From assembly GCA_022316685.1 (NCBI GenBank), contig JAKJHU010000066.1, positions 2,521,140 to 2,585,139 on the forward strand: 64,000 bases of DNA, in the 5' to 3' direction. Positions 21,826-34,314 of this stretch are shown one piece after another; within the stretch, counting starts at the first letter, position 1; each line of letters starts with the position of its first letter. The position numbers were made by a program, and so were the translations under genes. The stretch is from Progne subis subis. Taxonomy: Eukaryota > Chordata > Aves > Passeriformes > Hirundinidae. Under the pieces are notes generated by a model, which was given only the letters and a program-made list of their open reading frames with translations, had not been told where the DNA came from and did no database searches.

Positions 21826-24602
21826 ATGTCAAATTGGGTCAGCCTTGATCTGTTGTAGCATAGTGACAGCCCACCCCAATCCTGCCTTATTGCAGTAAGG
21901 AGAAAAATTCTGCTGGGTTGCCTTGGGGGCAGTGTTAAACCCCATCATTTTGTGTCGGACCTCTGCGGAGTAGAGCTGGCCCAGATGAAGGAGGACCTCC
22001 AGGGAGTTGTTTACCAGCTTAGAAGTGAACTGCAACTCTGTAGACATCACTTCACTGATGTAGAGTGAGTGAAACATGAACTGAAGCAATATTAAAATTG
22101 TAGTGTGCCTACAGGGCCCCAGGGGTGTTTGTGATGCTTTGCAGACAAAGAAAATTCTGAATAAGGAAAAAAAAATCTACCCTAAATAAAATACCTTCAC
22201 AGAAGCCTGATGCAGACTCTTTTCCCTCATCTTCCTCAGTATCTGAAATACAGTTTAACAGTGCTTAGGGTAGAGAAAATAGGGATATATTTATAGGCAT
22301 TGAACCTGGCAAACCCTTCACATAGATGCTTGGGGTTACATAGTGGATGAGAGAGAATAGCCATTACCAGCTCAGGAGAGGATGGGATGGTAATTTTGGG
22401 TGTTAACCATGGGGTAGGGTGATACCAGCTCCATGTAACATCCTCCTCCTAATTTTGACATTACTCCTGAAGGAAAAAAATAAGCCCTTGTGCTCGTGAA
22501 GCAGCTTTAGAGCTGAGACACAAGCTGTGGGTAGTTTTTTTGCTAATATACTTCTGTCTGCTCAAAAATCAGTCCTGTGGATGCAAAAGGGCTCTGGGCT
22601 GGAAATGCAGAAAAGCTCCTAATGCAGAAATCAGCTCAGTGCTCAGACTCCATCCTGCTCTGCAGCTTCTATTTACCTGTAGAGCCTTGGCCCGGAGGAA
22701 ACACGGATGTTGCAGGCTGAGGTGGCTCTTATGCAGAGCCAGGGTCCAACCTTCTTCCCAGATGGACAGAGAGATGCACTATCTCATCTACTCAATCCAA
22801 GCACTCCTCCTCCTTGAGGCAGGAAAAAAACAGCAACCCCAAAAAAGAACAGTTTTGCTAGGAAATAGGTCATCAAGCTTTGGGTTTTAACCACTAGGGC
22901 AACCATTTTCCTATCACACCATGGCTCCCTGCCCTGCACCCATCCCAGCAGCTGCTCTCCAGGCAGGGCAGCCCAGATTTTGACAGCTGATCCAAGCTCC
23001 GTTTCATGCAGCAATGAACAACCCTGGCTTGTTCTGTACCAATCACCCCCTGCTCCACCGATCAGTGCCTTTCAGTTTTGTGCCCAGTGCCAGGGTAATG
23101 CGATAAAAACCGTGTCAATATCAAACAGAATTCAGCCGTGCATCGCTCAGGTGCTGCTTTCAGAGGAGCGGAGCAGTGTCACGGGGTTAACCACCAACGG
23201 AAGCCGAAGCTTCAACAGCCTTTATTAGCTCGGCAAGTGCTCCTAACCACACTCTTCCTATTTGCAGAAGAGGCATCTTCTTTCATGGGCCTCCTCTTGG
23301 GTTGGAGAGGTGATATTTACCAAATAAAAACTGTTGCTGCACCTGTGTAGTTCTCATGTGGCTTTCACTACCTCCCAGGTTAACCCATTCCACTCAGAGG
23401 CTGGTTTAGGGAGTATTCTTGACTTTTATTTGGGTTTGCAAGGGGGAGGATGGGGACAGAGCCTTTAGGGTGGTACCTCAGCTTGCTCCTTGTCTTTCTC
23501 AGAAAGATGTTTGGTTGATAGGGGTAATGGGAGCGGGAATGGTAGAGGGAATGGGAACACCTTCAGACCTGCACAGAGTTCCTCAGCTGCCTTGGCAGCT
23601 GGGATACGAGGTGTACATATGAGAAAGGTGCAGAGGGGTGAAAATATTTCTTTGGCATGATCACCCCACACAGGTCTGTGCATCACTGGGGTCCACGCCA
23701 GCCTCCTGTTAGGCATCTTCCAAGCTGAGGGGGTGAGGGAGGGGCAGGCTTGCATGGAGGGAGTGTTTTGGGAGTGCCTTCCAAATTCATAAAGACATTA
23801 AGTAAACCACTTTATGATTCCACACATGTTTTCTTAGAGGCAGAACCCACCCTTATCTACATCCAGGTCCTTCACTCTTCATTCCTGCTTTGGTGCTGCT
23901 TTTGGAAGAAGAAGAGATGTGAGACAGACTGCTTTTTACCTAGAAGCATTCAAATTGTTGTCTGCACACCAGCCCTGGAAGCTGTGTGGGCACAGCTGGG
24001 GATGGCAGTAGGAGGAGGAGAAGAGAGGACCAGAGTACACTGTCACACACTACAGACATTTTCCCCAAGATTTGTGCCTGTCAAGCTTCATGTCACCCAC
24101 CTTCACCATGGTGAATAAACTCCATGTGAAACTCTACAACTGGTTCTGTAATGCTGGTCTCCAAAGGGGAGACCATTCCACGGGCCAGGTTTCCCATATC
24201 CAAGGTGTTATTGGGAAAACACCTTCAAGGAAACCTTTTCTGAGTGTGGGGGGCTGCCAGGTGATAGCCCAGCTGCAGCAAAGCCCTGCAGTGCAGCCTC
24301 TCCTACCTCTGTGCTTCCTCACACCCAAGGCTGGTGCTTCCTGCACACCAGATCAGCCCTACCAGAAGCACCTGGCAGGTGAAAATACACAGCAGGAGAG
24401 GAGCTGCAATGTTGTCTCCAGAGGTGAGAGTGACAAACCTTTGCCAATAGCTTACCTGGCTCCAGTGGGCTGCTGGAGAAACTCAGGGAATTAAAAACCC
24501 CCAGGGCTACTGAACACAAAGGGAGCCCCTTTGGTTCAGATGCAAATTGCTGACACCTGGGAGGGTGTTTGAGGAAGTATCACTGCATGATTATTCCCAG
24601 GG

Positions 24603-24621
24603 TTTTTTTTTTTTTTTTTTT
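24603..24621. repeat. Poly(T) run, 19 nt
   Basis: Uninterrupted T19, with no retrocopy recognised beside it. Confidence 0.95.
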
Positions 24622-24997
24622 CCAGGGTATCTATTGTCTGCTGTTAACTATAACACACTGCTCTTCCCCTCTGTACCCATTCCTCCCAGCTATATTGAGA
24701 GCCTAGTGTTGAACATACATGGCTCAGTGCATCTGACCTGAGTTCCTTTCTGGCATTGTAATAACCAGAGTCCCAGTTCTGTGTCACAGTTTTAAGCAGG
24801 AAGGCTTTGAGGTGATGGTGGTGAAATCAAACACTCAAAAAATGGAATCCACCTCTGAGATTACCATGAAGACAACTGTGAAATTTTACCAAGGGACAAA
24901 TCTTTGTTCTCTTTTATTCACTTTCTGATCTAAATCACTTAGGTAGCCACATCATTAAACTTGTCTTCACCACTCCGAGAGATGAACATGGGCTCTT

Positions 24998-25015
24998 AAA
25001 AAAAAAAAAAAAAAA
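24998..25015. repeat. Poly(A) run, 18 nt
   Basis: Uninterrupted A18 after GGCTCTT, without a polyadenylation signal to its left. Confidence 0.95.
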
Positions 25016-27223
25016 TGGAGATTTTCTTCTTTTCTTCAGGAATCATAGAAGTTAGTGCTACTTATATTGATGGAAATGAACATCAGAGAGGAAAGTGCAG
25101 CTTGGATATTGCTTTAAGCTTGTCTGATCCATTCCATGAGACCACCAAGGATAAGCAAAGACAAAAATATTTCTTGCAAGGAGTTGTCCCTTTTCCCCAT
25201 AGTGGGTCTGAAGTCATCGCTGGAGAAATGTTACAGCAAGAGAGGCAGGACCCTTAAATCAGTTTATAGTTCCGGTTTTCCTTCACCAGGTGACTAATTA
25301 GTCCCAGATGGGGCTAGTTACATTTCCTTGTTGGGAAAGAAACCCTGTAGAAAAATCCTGTTCTCCAAAACTGGAGGGACCATAAGCTCCTTTACTGTGG
25401 GCAGCTCCTCTCTCCCCCCATCATGTCCTACCTCCTTCATCTTCCCACTTTGTCCATAGCTGGACCAGAAAAAACTCAGATTTTTGTATTCCCCCCACCC
25501 TGAGTTATTCCTCAAACACAAGCTTCCATGTTCAGTGTTTAAAAAATTCTATAAGCATTGAATTCAAAAATTTAAAAATATTTAATCTTGTCATTCAGGA
25601 TTTTGGCCTAAAGATGTGGGACCTAAAGTTGTTCCTTTTCTTTCATGTTATGTCAGAAAAAACAGTGTACTTTGGGAAGTAAAGGGTGCTAATAAGTTAT
25701 TGGAGAAAAAACACATGGCCAGATGCTATTCGCTCAAGTGCCTGAGGGAAGATGTTACCAGCAGAGGTGTGACAGTGCTCCAGCACTCCAAGACTATAAA
25801 TAGAACCTTAAGCAACTCATTTAAGACAAATCATTTTAGAAATTAAACATTTACTTACTCATCTACACAAAACCTCCAGTCTTTAATTGTCTATGTCATT
25901 CTGTGAAAGCGCATTGAAAATCTACCAACTTTATAAATAGAACTCAGTTAACAATTGCTTTGATGTCTAGGATGAAGTCCACATTGCTACTCCCCCTGTC
26001 TACCTGTCTGTTTTTTGAGATTGTCTCTGTTTAGACCAGCATTCCTGGGCTGGTAGTGAGATAGATGTAAATGAGGGATGATGAAAGATTAATTATTTTT
26101 CATTGGAGGGAATCTCTTACCAAGGTTTGCTATCTCACGAACATCCCAAAGTAGAGAAGATGAGATTATAACAACAGGAAAAAGGCCAAGTCCTCCCTGC
26201 TTTCCTCTGAAAAACAAATCGGGTCTTTTAATCACGATCCCCATTTTCAAGTGCCACAGAACTTGAATATAGTCATAATAATCTCCCAGCTTGCTACTGG
26301 GGTGCCTCATTTGGGTTCTGTAGGCTCTCCACAGCACTGATGGTTCAGGGTGGGGAGATCAGGGCAACGCAAATCAGTAACTGGTCCTGGGGTAGATGAG
26401 CACACACAGAAGATGATCTGAACATAGCACCCAGAACCTCTCTGTGTCCCTTGCTGAACATCTTGTCCCCTAAAAACTGAGACTCCTGTGATGATATTCA
26501 GAATCTGCGGCATCTGGATTTTATATCAAACACCTTATTGTGCCCTATTGAAAACCCAGCCCTAGAATGGCAGGTGGGATATGAGGGATAGTGTCAAGAA
26601 CTGGCTGTGCCAGACAGCTGAGAAAGAGCCCACCCACATCTTGCCTGACTTAGACAAGTCACATCCATCCCTCACATTCGTCATTCCTCAAGTTGCTTCC
26701 AAAATTCAATGTGTGGAACCTGAAAAACACCTATCGTGGAGGGGGTCTGAGCACAGGTAAACCAGACCTGCTGCCAGTACACTCGAAGGTTAATTAAAAA
26801 GAACATAGCTTCCAGTGACTTCCAAGCGAAACGATTTGCCAAACTTGCTAACTATTGGAAGTGTTTTGCCTCTATTGGCTCCATACTCAGGCATCACAGG
26901 ATGATTCGTTCCACCAATAATTCATGTACCTGCATGTTTTAATGACAACTGAAATACCCTGGCATTTCTGGGCTAGCATGTATGCTGTGATCTATGAGCC
27001 TACACTCCCTCTGCCTTCACTTTGAACTGAACTGCTTTATTAAGCAACCCCACTACCCACCACTGGTGAACGTGCCAGGACCTGTGAAGTTCTCTTGTAC
27101 AATGTTGCCTTTGAATCCCTTCCAAGACCCAACCAGTAGCACCAGTATTCAGACACTGTAGGATGATACCCACAGCCAATGAGCTAAAACTTCCTTTGGG
27201 AATCTGTAGAAACCCAAGGAGCC

Positions 27224-27283
27224 TGTTTTGTTGTTTGGTTTTTGAGTTGTTTTTTGGTTTTGTTTTTTTGTTTTTGTTTTTTG
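27224..27283. repeat. T/G-only low-complexity tract
   Basis: Sixty bases made of T and G with a single A (27245). It is arranged as TTGTT, GGTTTT and T6-7 blocks rather than as a regular tandem. Confidence 0.9.
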
Positions 27284-28004
27284 ACAAAACCAATTGACAC
27301 ACAATCTGAAGTCATTAGGACAGGGAGCTAGAAATAAGCATATATGCAGTAAAAATCTCTACACCTACCTGCTTCCCCAGGAGACAAAGTTGCCTTTCCT
27401 AGAGGACTACAACAGGGCGCTCTGAAAAGAGGAATATAACAAAAAGTGGTTCTTCTGCTTTATCTGTCCTGCACATGAAGCTGCCTCAGAAGCTTATTTC
27501 TAAGGATTTTGTCTGATATTTACTCTTTTATTGTTACAAAGCAGGTAAGATATAGAGCCTTCGATATCTATGGTCAGATCCACGAGCAAGCTCATGCATT
27601 TCAAGTGGTATTAGATATTCAAGTAGGAATTTGGAGTGAGATTTACTTCATAGATGAAGGCATCAAAATTCAGGTGTTTACTTGACGACCTGTGAAATCC
27701 CACTGCAGCTGGTGGGAAGACAGCAGTGTTTTCAGTGACTTTTTAAATTTTACTCAGCTCACCTTAAAGCAGATATTTTGTTGGGCCACTAATCAGTTTT
27801 CTTGTTAGTAGAGACTGTACTTTCTAGGACCTTAATCCAGCTGCCCACCTACCAACACCTGGAATAAAACCCTGGAATATCTATATCATTTACACCAGAT
27901 TTTCAGAAAGTATTTGGGATATATGGAAGAATTTCTGAGCAGCAGCAGGAGGCAAGACATGTCTTGGGGCACCTCAGAGGACACTCAGCACAGGCTCTCC
28001 ATGA
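27284..28004. other. Unassigned sequence
   Basis: No repeat or gene recognised between the T/G tract and the next CR1. Confidence 0.45.
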
Positions 28005-28160
28005 AGGTGGTCAGAGCACCATTCCTTCCAGAGTTCAGGGAGTGTTTGGACAATGTTCTCAGGCACTTGGTGTGGTTCTTGGGGTTGTCTTGGACAGGGA
28101 CAGCAGCTGGAGTTGATGATCTTTGTGTGTCCCTTCCAATTCAGCATCTTCTATGATTTT
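28005..28160 (+). mobile_element. CR1 LINE fragment, 3' end (TTGGACT type)
   Basis: Forward CR1 3' end: CAGAGCACCATTCCTTCCAG, GTTTGGACAATGTTCTCAGG, CACTTGGTGTGGTTCTTGGG, then GGAGTTGATGATCTTTGTG and GTCCCTTCCAATTCAGC, with a short tail TTCTATGATTTT. The order and spacing fit the subfamily whose end reads TTGGACTCGATGATC. The surrounding 80-codon frame (27914-28156) has no independent support. Confidence 0.85.
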
Positions 28161-29531
28161 AATATATATGTAGGAAATGAATAGTGCAGGGAAGGCAGAA
28201 CCTTTTTTGAAACAAGGGACAGAAAGAATCTCTAAGGTTGAATATATTTGTGCATTTGCCCTCAGAGCCACAGTCTATTTGTTGTCACAGACAAGTCCTT
28301 TGAGTGTAACGTTTTGGCTCTCAGGCCTCTGAGCCTACCAGATGGTTGGTCACTATAGTGGTTACTCAGGCCTCTTGTAAGTTGTTTCAGCACAACTGAA
28401 ACTAAACAGAAAGTAAAGAGGGGGAAAAAAAGACCCAACAGCCAAGAGTCTACCTGCTTATCAGTCTGATCTGACTTGGGATGAAAGTGCAAGAGCAGCT
28501 TTGCTTCTCCTGACCACCAAACAATTGTTCTTTATGCATTTGTTTGCCCATATATATTTATTTATACTTCAGCACTTCATAGCAAACTAAGATGGCTCTT
28601 GGCCAAAATATGCACAGTGTTTTTCAGTTTGGTCTCTGTGAACAGCTCCCAGAAGTGTCTGGACAGACACAGAGAAATTTTGGAGCAACCTGTACTGCTT
28701 GTGTTCTGCTGGATCCTAAAAAACACAAAACAGGATGCAGACTTGGCGAAAGACAGCAGAGGATTTCTAGCTGTGCTTTAATATCTACTAAAGTTGCCAT
28801 GGGATCTCTTCTCTTCATTTCCCATTTCTCTATACCTGTTTAGCTTTCCTAGAGAAATCCAAGGATGTGCTCCATGCGCATGCCATGTTCCAGAGCCCTG
28901 ATTCCCAAGTGCCAGCATGAGGAACCATTGCTCCCTCTGTTCCCCATGCCAAAGCTTCTTTCCTGTGCAAATAAATGCACAGGGGATCCTGTGCACTTCT
29001 GAGACTCTTCCAATATGGAATCATCATGTGGCTATGGCGTGCATCCAGCCCCAAGAGCCCAGAATTTCTCCTGAGTTCAGTAGTTTAAACTCATACCTAT
29101 ATAATCAGAAAAAAAAAAAAAAAAAAATCCCAGCCAGGAACAGGTCTAACAATGAATTAACATATAGCTTTCTCCTTCCAGCCAATACCCCCAAGCCACA
29201 ACATTCTAATTCCCTTCCTGTCCCACACTGGTACATTTATACCAGCAGGTCTGCTCTGGTAGGTGTCAGTGGGATAGGGAGAAGGCATATAAATACTTCT
29301 ATTATTCCAAGATAATTAAGCAGGACAATTTTGGGTGTAAGCAAGGAGTAAGCCCCCTTTTATTGCTCTGGCAGAGTAAAGAGGCCATAAAAGGCATTTA
29401 GATTCCTATTACCCTTATCAAAGTCAGTCCAAAAGAAATTCTGTTCATTTCAGACTCCCTGATTTTACTGGAGCCCCAGTTTCACAGCCTTGGAGAATAT
29501 AACCCTATCAAAACAAGACTATTTAACAAGC
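28161..29531. other. Unassigned sequence
   Basis: Holds an A19 run at 29109-29127 and frames up to 132 codons (28917-29315). That frame is interrupted by a lysine run from the A-run and is not credible as coding. Confidence 0.45.
29109..29127. repeat. Poly(A) run, 19 nt
   Basis: Uninterrupted A19 after ATAATCAG. Confidence 0.95.
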
Positions 29532-29712
29532 CATTGCCCACAGAAGCCATGGCTGCCCCTGGATTCCTGGAAGTGTCCAAGGGGCTTCAAGGGAAGTGTT
29601 GGACAGGGCTTGGAGCAACCTGGGATAGTGGAAGGTGTCCCTGCCCATGGCAGGGAGTTGGAACTGGATGGGCTTTGAGGTCCCATCCAACCTAAAACAT
29701 TCCATGATTCTT
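29532..29712 (+). mobile_element. CR1 LINE fragment, 3' end
   Basis: Forward and well preserved: GCCCACAGAAGCCATGGCTG, GATTCCTGGAAGTGTCCAAG, GGGCTTGGAGCAACCTGGGA, TAGTGGAAGGTGTCCCTGCC, then GATGGGCTTTGAGGTCCC and a tail CATTCCATGATTCTTAGG. The frames drawn over it on both strands are artefacts. Confidence 0.95.
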
Positions 29713-30513
29713 AGGTTCTGTGGTTTCTGTTTGTTTTGAAGCAAGCACAGAGAGGGGGCACTCAGACAAATGTCAGGAGGTGGCTGCAGTTCCACCTGCA
29801 ATGAGGCTTTTTTGGTGTCTGCAGAGAGAAGAGACATCTAAAAGCCTCAGTTTTACAGGGAGCTGGTCTCCTTTCACCTGTCCTAACCATCGATATCTTC
29901 TAGGTTGCTATTTTTGAATACACCCTTATAAACCCTGTCCTTCTCCTCCACAAAACATCCCAGTGGGATTTGCAGATGCTCAGCTTCAGTCTGGCTCCAA
30001 GTTTTCTTACAAGTTTAGTTCCTGCAGTTACTTGAACAAGGATAGACTGTATCACTGAATCTTCAGCATTTCCTTTATCTGTTATTTAAAATGGTAAAGC
30101 TTACCAGGGAGATGAATACAGGAACAGAGGAGTTGAAAGCTTTTATATCAGTCCTGTGCAAACAAAGTTAATGTGTCTTCCTTGTGCACAAAGATTAACT
30201 GTGATTAAGTGCTCCAATATGAAAAACGAAGACAGAAAAATAGAAAAGTGTTGCAGTGCTTAGCCATCCTTCTTAAAATAACTACTATTGTGTTAGGCTT
30301 AAAAGGCATTTGCTAAAGATTTTGTGAAGAATTAAGCTTATTTGTTATTCTTTTAAGATAGAAACAAGAGTAAAGGAAAAGCTGTTAGTCAACATTGTCT
30401 TAGAAGATAAAGGTTTCTAGATAAGAGCATATATGGGTCAATAGAAGCTTCAGTAAATATCTTTCTTGACTGACAGGTCTCTTGAGATTTTTTTAGCTAG
30501 TTTAATGTCACCT

Positions 30514-30515
<2 letters not shown>
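29713..30515. other. Unassigned AT-rich sequence
   Basis: No gene or repeat family recognised. AT content rises towards the poly(T) run at the right. Confidence 0.45.

Positions 30516-30555
<40 letters not shown>
30516..30555. repeat. Poly(T) run, 40 nt
   Basis: Uninterrupted T40 followed by CCCTGCTCTTGCAGG, so the plus strand resembles an extreme 3' splice site. No AATAAA complement or retrocopy was recognised to its right. Confidence 0.96.
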
Positions 30556-30754
30556 CCCTGCTCTTGCAGGAAATATTGCTGAGGGGAACAAGCAAGTTAT
30601 GTCAATTTCTGTTCGACCAACAGTGACCCCAGGAAAACAGTGAGAAGCAATTTAAGGGCTGATGTTTGCACCACATCAGCCTAACTCAGGTGTCTTATCA
30701 AGAGGCTCAATTAAATGAATGAGACAGAGTCATCCCAAACACTTCAGATTATTT

Positions 30755-30821
30755 CAGGAGTTGGACTTTGATGATCTTTGCAGGACCCTTCCAACTCAGG
30801 ATATTCTATGATTTTATGATT
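30755..30821 (+). mobile_element. CR1 LINE fragment, extreme 3' end
   Basis: Only the last ~65 nt of a forward CR1 remain: GGAGTTGGACTTTGATGATC, GGACCCTTCCAACTCAGG, ATATTCTATGATTTTATGAT. Two tail units are visible. It is a severe 5' truncation, as is usual for CR1. Confidence 0.92.
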
Positions 30822-32737
30822 AATAATATCTCCAACAGGGGAGACTTTTCTCTGATTTAGCTAAACTCATTTAAAATCATCCCTTAGACGATGAAAAGAA
30901 AAGAGCTGTACATTGCAAATCCCAGGCTTTAGACCTGCTATGGGGAGTAGGCATTGACGCTTTAAGCTGTTTGTCTGCAAAGTGTAACTCTCAGGTGCTA
31001 AAAGCTGCAAACTTACCTAGAAGTCCTAAGGCAAAAAATAAAATTCAAAGACATTTTAATTTTCCTTCTGTGGCTAAGGGTTTTTTGGTTTTGATTTTTT
31101 TTTTTTTCAGTTTCCACTCACAAGGCAAAGAAAAAAAAAAAAAAAAACAACCAAAAAACAAAACAAAACAAAAAAAAAAAACCACCAGAAAAAAAACCAC
31201 CAAACTTATATTGAAGAGGAAAAAGTAAAAAAAAATAAAAAAAAAATTAAAAAAAGAGATTCTCAGATGATAAGCTTATTGCAGCAGTTGAGTATTTATA
31301 AGACATTCAAAACAAAATAGGCTGAGCCAGGGTGGAGATGCGTCTGTCCTCCTGGAAATAGCACCTCACTCAGCAAAGATGCCCTTTGACTTCAGTTTGG
31401 CTATCTGAGGAGTCAAGTGTTGCTCAAAGCCCTGATGCTCACCACCCCTGAAATACATCCAGCTGGGTGAGAATAAAGCTGAGACCACAGGGCAGCATCC
31501 CTTGAATCTCAGTCTTAAACAATAACCACCCCCAGAAGAGATTCCTGTGTTGAACAGTGAGAAAATAAATAGCTCTGCTTCTGCATCAGGGTGCCAGATT
31601 TTGGAGCATTTGAAGCCTTTTCACATCTCTGCCAGAGGCCAGAGAGAGTGTGCAGACAGAGAGTCAGGAGGACAGGAAGGCACAGAGGTTTGCCTAAAGT
31701 GCAAAACTGTTTAATTTAACTGAATGACCAGCAAAAAATCTTTTTTTCCTTATGGACAAATCGAAACTGGAGCAGACATCTTATGAAATTTTTTGGGCAA
31801 CTTACCCCACAGATTAAGGCTTTTAAAATGGACCTCAGGCTAGTTACTGAGCATCTGTACCAGGGATTCACAAGAGCTTTCAGCCATGTCCCTGGGGCAA
31901 TGCTGGACGTGGCAGAGCTGGGTGTGTTGGCAGAGAAGATGCCCATTAGTGTGGGCTTTGCCTGCAGCTCCAGCTGTGCTTTGGAGCTGGCTTCCAGCCC
32001 ATGCCCCAGCAGGAATCTTGCTGAGACTCCCATGGTTTGTCCCCTCTCAGCAAACAGGGAAAGGAGCAGGTCCTCTCCTTGGGTAAAGTCAATTACTCTC
32101 CAGAGCTTAAGGGCTGTCTTTGTCACCATCCCACCCTGATGGCTCAGAAATGCTGACAACCACAGTAAGAACCACCAGGATGGTTCCCTTCAGCCAGCAA
32201 GGGACCTCAGAAACCTGACATCCAGAGAACACAAAATGATGGATCTGTGTAGGAAATGAATGGGTGCTTCCAATAGCAGAGCAGTGTGAATCTCCTAGAA
32301 GTGTTGTCCTTCCCACTTGCCCCCACACAGTCCTTCAGCTCCTCTTTCTGGGACAACCACAGCTGTGACCTGTGACACAGAGGGGACAGAGCTACAGCAG
32401 GAAAATCCCCTGGGAGATGCACTGCCTGGGCAAGAGATGGAAAAGAGATTTCTACTGGGAAAACACAATGACTGATAAAAGCCTTTGAAATCCACTGTTC
32501 AGTGAGGGACAAACCTGGGGAGAGAAGATGTTTGATGAGACACGAAAATTCAATGAAAAATATTAGGGTGTTTCAGCTCATACAATTTTCAGTGGGAATT
32601 AGTGCCAAATGTATAGAAGGAATCCAAGTATTAGCCTTCCTCACACATCCTACTGCTTGTGCTAGCTACAGCCAGCTCATATGATTTGAAACTTGATTTA
32701 TCCTCTGTGCAAAGTCCTGCTTAAAATTCAATAACAC
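30822..32737. other. Unassigned sequence with bidirectionally open stretch
   Basis: Includes an A-rich/AC-rich block (31131-31255, annotated separately). From 31783 to 32139 the plus strand (118 codons) and the minus strand (147 codons, 31716-32159) are both open, with no known domain in either direction. I cannot assign a function. Confidence 0.4.
31131..31255. repeat. A-rich/AC-only low-complexity block
   Basis: Positions 31131-31205 contain only A and C apart from one G (31188), with CAAAACAAAAC and ACCACCA modules. A short unique gap and more A-runs follow to 31255. The complementary strand is G/T-only, like the tracts at 27.2, 32.7 and 56.6 kb. A lysine-rich open frame here is an artefact. 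Confidence 0.9.
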
Positions 32738-32832
32738 TTTTTTTTTTGTGTGTTTGTTTTTTGTTGGTTTTTGTGGGGTTTTTTGTTTTGTTTTTGTTGT
32801 TGTTTTTTTCTTCTTGTTGTTTTTGTTTTTTT
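32738..32832. repeat. T/G-only low-complexity tract
   Basis: 72 bases of pure T and G (32738-32809), then TTCTTG and further T/G sequence to 32832 with only two C. It includes TTGTGGGG and TTGTTGTTG motifs. Confidence 0.92.
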
Positions 32833-34252
32833 CCAAGTATATCTCAGTTTCCCTAGCCTAAAGGCTGCCTGAGAGGCAACAGATAGTTCTGCCTTGAAAT
32901 GTGATATGGCTAAAGCTGGGGTGATTTTTGGCCTGTCTCAATATTGTGATCACTAGTTGGGGAGTAAAAGCCCTTCTCCTACAATCTGCAGGGACAGTGT
33001 GTGTGGGTGACCATTTGCATTTCCAGACCCCTCATATCCATGTTGAGTAGGAGGGGTGCTGAGAACAGCAGCACGACATTTTAAGGCTGGCAAAAGCCAC
33101 AAACACCATGAGAAGCTGGCTGAAGAAAGTACTAACTTGAGAGCCAACCCCACTTGGTCTGAAAATGCCTGAGAGTTGTGAACACTGCAGAGGAAGGGGA
33201 ACTGACCTGAATGTAGGAGAAGAAATCAGTGGACAAACATGTGAGGTGAATCTTGGTGGTCACAGTCCACGTTTAGACCCTCTTGGTGGAGACAATGGAA
33301 TTAATCAGTGATTTTGTGAATCTACCCAAGCATTCTCTTCGTGTGTCTTGAGAGACCATGACAGAGGGACTTAAAAAAAAAAAAAAGAAAATCCAAGGTA
33401 GAAAAGAAAAAGAACAACATGTGGTGAAATGCTTATATTGTGCACAGCAAAAACAATCAAGTGATATGTGGTTGATGCAAGTGTTTCTATATTCTCAGTT
33501 ACAGAGAATTCCATTGCCACACCAGTAAGAAGATTCAGTGCTTTTTAGCTCAGGATTCTGCAGGTCAGACCTTTGTTTTCCAGAGGTTTCCATATCAGCC
33601 ATCCTTCCCCAAAGTTGCCAGGTCTCCCTGTATGTAACAACACAGACCTCAATCACATTGAGGACAAACTGCTAAAATGACCCTATAACAGATACATCAG
33701 TGGAAATGGAATAACAAAGCACCAATTTAAAGTTATTCTGGGCCAAAACTCAGTATATGAGTGTTTCTCTCATGTGTCTACCCTGGGTTTTCATCCTGAG
33801 ACACTGTGCAAATCCAAAGCCTGGCTGAGTTTAACAGAGAAAACCCAAAGTCTCCATCTCTGCACTCTCACCCCCCTTCCTCCTCTGTCTGATTTCAAAC
33901 TAGGCCTCTAGAAAATACCCTTTTAAGTCATGGGTTTTATCTCCCCCTCCATGTTTTTTTTTTATTTTTAATTTTACATTTTGCCACCACTTGTTGAGGG
34001 GACCCAGTTGTTTTGCTTCTTCCTGCTGTTTGTTTTGCCCTTTGCTTTTCACATGGGGGAGGATGGCAGAGGGTGGAAGCAATCATGCTCCTCATCAACA
34101 AACACAGGGCACAGGGAGGTCAACCTAGCACCACACTGGGTGCCTGAGATGGAGCTTCAGGGGAAAGAGCCAGAGTGACACCAGCATGGTGAGAGGGAAG
34201 CAAAAAAGCAATGCATTTTTTTGTTTAGGTTTGGTTATCTGTGGACGGTCTC

Positions 34253-34257
<5 letters not shown>
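32833..34257. other. Unassigned sequence
   Basis: No gene or repeat family recognised. Only short frames (66 codons or fewer) and one A-run near 33373-33386. Confidence 0.45.

Positions 34258-34309
<52 letters not shown>
34258..34309. repeat. Poly(A) run, 52 nt
   Basis: Longest pure homopolymer in the window, flanked by TCAATTT on the left and TTAATTTG on the right. No AATAAA lies to its left, and no gene-derived sequence is recognised there. Its true length may differ because homopolymers are prone to sequencing error. Confidence 0.95.

Positions 34310-34314
<5 letters not shown>

Larger units (their letters stand above)
21826..27223. other. Long nearly repeat-free stretch
   Basis: Over 5 kb with no recognisable CR1 or MIR, the longest such stretch so far in the window. 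It has only a T19 run (24603-24621) and an A18 run (24998-25015). Frames up to 140 codons (24072-24494, plus) show no domain. A minus-strand frame of 86 codons (21829-22089) has an acceptor-like TTGCTTCAG near its start. Absence of repeats can mean selection on regulatory DNA, or simply old sequence. Confidence 0.45.
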
